8,172 nt of DNA, taken from JAKJBL01 sp964461335. GTDB lineage: Bacteria > Bacillota > Clostridia > Christensenellales > CAG-138. The position numbers and the translations under genes are program-made. The notes beneath the pieces are model-generated. The model did no database searches. It saw only the letters and a program-made list of their open reading frames with translations, and was not told the origin of the DNA. Shown one piece after another: positions 6,329-8,172 of this stretch (the stretch's first letter is position 1; each line of letters begins with the position of its first letter). Location: positions 1 to 8,172 of the forward strand of contig CAYWTY010000068.1 of NCBI GenBank assembly GCA_964461335.1, given 5' to 3'.

Positions 6329-6421
6329 ATGTTGCAGTTTGCGAAGGTGGTCTCATTATTTGGAGCAGTTACTGTGCTTTTAACAGTCGGTCTTCTTTTT
6401 GCAAAGGTAGTCTTAATTTAA
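6329..6421 (+). CDS. 30-residue single-span membrane peptide, unknown
   Basis: An ATG-to-TAA frame of 30 codons is preceded by a strong ribosome site, CGGAGGT (6315-6321), 7 nt before the ATG. The product is almost wholly hydrophobic, with only two charged residues, both Lys. Its middle, SLFGAVTVLLTVGLL, would form one membrane helix. The same five residues FAKVV occur on both sides of it (residues 4-8 and 24-28), and the DNA coding for the two copies is also similar. It ends 19 bp before the next gene, which has its own ribosome site, so the two are probably co-transcribed. It could be a small regulatory membrane protein, a leader peptide, or a type I toxin-like peptide. No antisense RNA was identified, and the function is unknown. 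Confidence 0.65.
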   Translation: MLQFAKVVSLFGAVTVLLTVGLLFAKVVLI

Positions 6422-6440
6422 ATATTCAAGGGGATTAAAT

Positions 6441-7163
6441 ATGAAATCCATGAAACAGTTTACAAAGGCTATAACAATATTTGCTGCAATGCTTGTGCTT
6501 GTTGCAATAGGCACACTATCTGGCAGGATGATGTTTAACCGCTCACCTAAAGAGGATGCCAACATGCGAAACCTTATGGAAGAGCCAAGCATGCCAAATA
6601 CTATCCCTGTTTTAGCAGAGGGAAGCAGCGACGAGTATGTTACAATTACTGATGCTGATGTAAGCGGCAGCGGGTTTAGCGTACCAGTTAAGCGCGAGGC
6701 AATACCTCTTGGCAATGGGCAAACGGATATTGCAGCGCTTGCAAAGCGGCTTTTTAATAAGGCAGAGGCCTTTATAAGCATAAAAGAAAATGCAAATGCA
6801 ATTGCAGCAATTTTAGAGAGCGCACAAACTGATACATATAACTTAATTGCAGATGAAGCAAAAATCTCCAAGCAGTTCTTTTCAGACTTTCTTGGCTCAA
6901 AGGCATACAAAAGCGAATATGCAGGCGCAACGCTGACTTTTTTTATTGAGGATGAACGCCTTGCAGTTGAAGAAGCCTCTGTAATAGACGGGGATATTCT
7001 TGCCGCCTACTCAAGCTTTGGAGAAACTACAAATGGTGAGAGTGAAGTGTTTGAAACAACAAAGATTATAATAAAAGCGCAAGAACGAAGCACACATATT
7101 ACAATAACAGCAAGGCACACAAGCGAAGGCACGCAAGTAAGCACATCAGTTAACACATATTAA
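6441..7163 (+). CDS. Membrane-anchored extracytoplasmic protein of unknown function
   Basis: The 240-residue protein starts with a short basic N-terminus (MKSMKQFTK) and one hydrophobic segment (about 9-28). No lipobox Cys or clear signal-peptidase site follows, so it is more likely an N-terminally anchored protein with its bulk outside the membrane. Residues 34-90 are polar and probably disordered; 95-155 look alpha-helical (AKRLFNKAEAFISIKENA and on); 160-240 look beta-rich and end in alternating Thr/Ser/Ile segments such as HITITARHTSEGTQVSTSV. There are no cysteines and no catalytic motif I recognise. The start follows AAGGGG (6428-6433) by 7 nt. It is downstream of the 30-residue peptide gene and the phased repeat array, so it is probably regulated with the peptide. 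No family can be named. Confidence 0.85.
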   Translation: MKSMKQFTKAITIFAAMLVLVAIGTLSGRMMFNRSPKEDANMRNLMEEPSMPNTIPVLAEGSSDEYVTITDADVSGSGFSVPVKREAIPLGNGQTDIAALAKRLFNKAEAFISIKENANAIAAILESAQTDTYNLIADEAKISKQFFSDFLGSKAYKSEYAGATLTFFIEDERLAVEEASVIDGDILAAYSSFGETTNGESEVFETTKIIIKAQERSTHITITARHTSEGTQVSTSVNTY

Positions 7164-7189
7164 ACAAGCGAATATAATACTTAGCAAGT

Positions 7190-7211
7190 GGGTGCAGACG
7201 CGCTCTTTTTT
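7190..7211 (+). terminator. Weak rho-independent terminator after the 240-residue protein
   Basis: GGGTGC (7190-7195) can pair with GCGCTC (7200-7205), six pairs including two G-U, around an AGAC loop, followed directly by six T. It lies 27 bp after the stop codon. The stem is short, so efficiency may be modest. Confidence 0.5.
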
Positions 7212-7224
7212 GCATTTAATCGAC

Positions 7225-7291
7225 GGCGTCCGCATGCATTGGAGACACAAGTATCGCGCGGGATGCGTACTCCGCCATGCATGCGGACGCC
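7225..7291 (+). repeat. Large inverted repeat between convergent genes
   Basis: GGCGTCCGCATGCAT (7225-7239) and ATGCATGCGGACGCC (7277-7291) are perfect 15-bp inverted arms. The 37-nt centre is itself partly self-complementary: GGAG (7241-7244) with CTCC (7270-7273), and AGTA plus CGC with GCG plus TACT. The whole 67 bp could form a nearly continuous GC-rich hairpin. Neither strand has a T-run just after it, so it is not a standard terminator, and I see no target-site duplication. It could be a palindromic repeat element, a structured RNA, or a transcription barrier between the convergent genes. Confidence 0.8.
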
Positions 7292-7333
7292 TGGAAATAG
7301 TATATGTCTTTAAAAGAAAAAGCATTCCATACT

Positions 7334-7744
7334 TTACTTTCGCGTAAAAAGTCTTGAAAGCGGGTCAACAACAGCTGCAAGGTCTTCAATAGCAGAATTA
7401 AGCGCATCTATATCAAGCGCTTCAAGCTTTGTTATTGTGCTTTCCATTGCAGCTACAGCTGCTTTTGCTGCAAGCTGCCCCTCCTCAACAAGCAGGTTTA
7501 TCTTCCCAAATGTGGAGGGGAGCTCCTTTGCTGCAGCATTTAGCTCTGTAACAGCGCTTTGAGCTTCCATAAGCGTGCTTTCAAGCCTTGGCCCGAGCTT
7601 TAATGAAAAAAGAAAGAGCGGCAGCATACACAGCGCGAGGAAACCTAATAGTACAGTCCTTATACGAGCGAGCTTATAAATACGCATAAGTGTAAGAGTC
7701 TCAACATCCGGTTTTTCTAAGCTTGCATTTTGCTGCAGTTCCAT
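7334..7744 (-). CDS. Small single-span membrane protein with helical tail, unknown
   Basis: The 136-residue protein has a cytoplasmic N-terminus of about 29 residues, one membrane segment (about 30-48, VLLGFLALCMLPLFLFSL) and a long Ala/Glu/Leu-rich alpha-helical part (about 52-125) that may form a coiled coil. It ends in LNSAIEDLAAVVDPLSRLF (115-133); a similar ending occurs in short uncharacterised Bacillota membrane proteins I have seen, but I cannot name the family. The start is supported by GGGGGG about 6 nt upstream of the ATG. It is convergent with the 240-residue protein, the large inverted repeat lying between them, and divergent from the tRNA-Gly-tuf unit. No enzymatic motif is visible. 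Confidence 0.8.
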   Translation of the reverse strand: MELQQNASLEKPDVETLTLMRIYKLARIRTVLLGFLALCMLPLFLFSLKLGPRLESTLMEAQSAVTELNAAAKELPSTFGKINLLVEEGQLAAKAAVAAMESTITKLEALDIDALNSAIEDLAAVVDPLSRLFTRK

Positions 7745-7784
7745 TATATACCCCCCGAATTTGCATATTTGTTTTCCCTAAATT

Positions 7785-7790
7785 ATTATA
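7785..7790 (-). promoter_or_regulatory. Candidate -10 element for the 136-residue membrane protein
   Basis: On the minus strand TATAAT lies about 40 nt upstream of the ATG. No good -35 is found at 16-18 bp, so this is a tentative call based on one box and its position. Confidence 0.35.
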
Positions 7791-7867
7791 CAGTGAGCGA
7801 AGCCAAAATGCACCGAAAAACGCAGGCAGCGCTTGGCCTTTATTAGTGCGCGAAAGCGCTCAAATGC

Positions 7868-7896
7868 TTGACAAAACATTTTGACCGCATTAGAAT
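7868..7896 (+). promoter_or_regulatory. Strong sigma-A promoter of tRNA-Gly-tuf
   Basis: TTGACA (7868-7873, perfect) and TAGAAT (7891-7896, five of six) are 17 bp apart. The start would be near 7903, about 11 nt before tRNA-Gly. No other promoter is visible before tuf, so this one probably drives both. Confidence 0.9.
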
Positions 7897-7913
7897 AGTA
7901 ACGCTATCGCTTT

Positions 7914-7987
7914 GCGGGTGTAGCTCAATGGCAGAGCTCCAGCTTCCCAAGCTGGCCACGTGGGTTCGATTCCCATCACCCGCTCCA
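7914..7987 (+). tRNA. tRNA-Gly (anticodon CCC)
   Basis: The 74-nt sequence folds as a cloverleaf: acceptor GCGGGTG/CACCCGC, discriminator T and an encoded CCA, D arm GCTC/GAGC, anticodon stem CCAGC/GCTGG with loop TTCCCAA, and T stem GTGGG/CCCAT with loop TTCGATT. Anticodon CCC reads GGG. It is the first gene of a unit with tuf, an arrangement reminiscent of the tRNA-tufB operon of E. coli. Confidence 0.96.
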
Positions 7988-8050
7988 GGCAAGGCAAGTC
8001 TTGCACGCCCGACGCCGTTACAAAATTTTTTTCGCGCGCGGGTAGGCCAG

Positions 8051-8089
8051 GTACAGCGGTGTGGCAAAAAAATTAGCACCCCGCTGTGC
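8051..8089 (+). promoter_or_regulatory. Hairpin in the tuf leader
   Basis: GTACAGCGG (8051-8059) pairs with CCGCTGTGC (8081-8089), nine pairs with one U-G, then a single T/C mismatch and three further pairs, GTG (8061-8063) with CAC (8077-8079), closing an A-rich loop. It ends 13 nt before the ribosome site. There is no T-run after it, so it is not a standard terminator; it may protect or regulate tuf mRNA or mark where the tRNA is cut away. Confidence 0.5.
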
Positions 8090-8118
8090 TGCACAACAAA
8101 AGAGGAGGAGAATTTGTA

Positions 8119-8172
8119 ATGGCAAAGGCAAAATTTGAGCGCACGAAGCCGCATGTAAACATCGGCACGATT
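8119..8172 (+). CDS. tuf: Elongation factor Tu, N-terminal fragment (cut by window end)
   Basis: EF-Tu is the GTPase that brings aminoacyl-tRNA to the ribosome. Only the first 18 codons are present; they read MAKAKFERTKPHVNIGTI, the highly conserved bacterial EF-Tu start just before the P-loop. The frame is still open at the window edge. The ribosome site GAGGAGGAG (8102-8110) lies 8 nt before the ATG. It follows tRNA-Gly by 131 nt with no terminator or new promoter seen, and fusA is not upstream, so this is either a tuf copy outside the str operon or, as often in clostridia, the start of a tuf-rpmG-secE-nusG block (inference). Confidence 0.95.
   Translation, partial: MAKAKFERTKPHVNIGTI

Noticed and set aside
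6349..6415. GGTCTCA, GGTCTTC and AGTCTTA inside the 30-residue gene, resembling reversed units of the array
   Set aside because: Spacing is 40 and 20 bp, not multiples of 11, and two copies are explained by the repeated FAKVV codons.
5172..7284. ATGCATGC-type 8-mers at 5172, 7232 and 7277
   Set aside because: Two belong to the arms of the large inverted repeat and the third has no shared flanks; no sign of a dispersed element.
41..8023. GACGCCG(C/T)TACAA near both ends of the window (41-53 and 8011-8023)
   Set aside because: Twelve of thirteen matching bases is expected several times by chance in a window of this size.
7843..8154. Open frames on both strands over tRNA-Gly and the tuf leader
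   Set aside because: False translations of a tRNA and its leader; the only real coding start here is tuf at 8119.

Overview
The window looks like chromosomal DNA of a Gram-positive anaerobe of the Bacillota, most likely class Clostridia. The evidence is a MurZ-type MurA, an extra-long HflX of the kind seen in clostridia, a flavin reductase of the anaerobe family often fused to rubredoxin, strong AGGAGG-like ribosome sites, sigma-A-like promoters, and tRNA genes that encode their own CCA ends. Placement below class cannot be judged from the sequence. There is no sign of phage, IS elements or CRISPR.

Layout. Positions 1-1545: a leader with a candidate promoter, then murA (cell-wall precursor synthesis). 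Positions 1718-3044: two adjacent genes for membrane proteins with an N-terminal four-cysteine zinc ribbon, the second with a Gln/Tyr repeat linker; a strong terminator follows. Positions 3095-4867 (minus strand, convergent): hflX, a ribosome-associated GTPase with a long N-terminal extension that carries a JAMM-like metalloprotease signature. Positions 5005-5161 (minus): a tRNA-Thr(CGT) - tRNA-Pro(CGG) operon with a clear promoter and terminator. Positions 5276-6087 (minus): a flavin reductase and an ArsR-type regulator, 14 bp apart, probably one operon.

Positions 6088-7163: the least familiar part. A divergent intergenic region holds an array of about six 11-bp units (6223-6288). It is followed by an unlisted 30-residue single-span membrane peptide gene (6329-6421) and, 19 bp further, a membrane-anchored extracytoplasmic protein of unknown function (6441-7163). 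The array resembles the direct-repeat sites of OmpR/PhoB-family response regulators, so this may be a regulated envelope module. This is inference.

Positions 7164-7333: a convergent intergenic region with a weak terminator and a large 67-bp inverted repeat. Positions 7334-7744 (minus): a small single-span membrane protein with a helical tail. Positions 7868-8172: a near-consensus promoter, tRNA-Gly(CCC), a structured leader and the first 18 codons of tuf (EF-Tu), evidently one transcription unit that runs out of the window.

Most genes here are housekeeping (cell wall, ribosome rescue, tRNAs, EF-Tu). The best candidates for something undescribed are the 6223-7163 module and the N-terminal domain of HflX.
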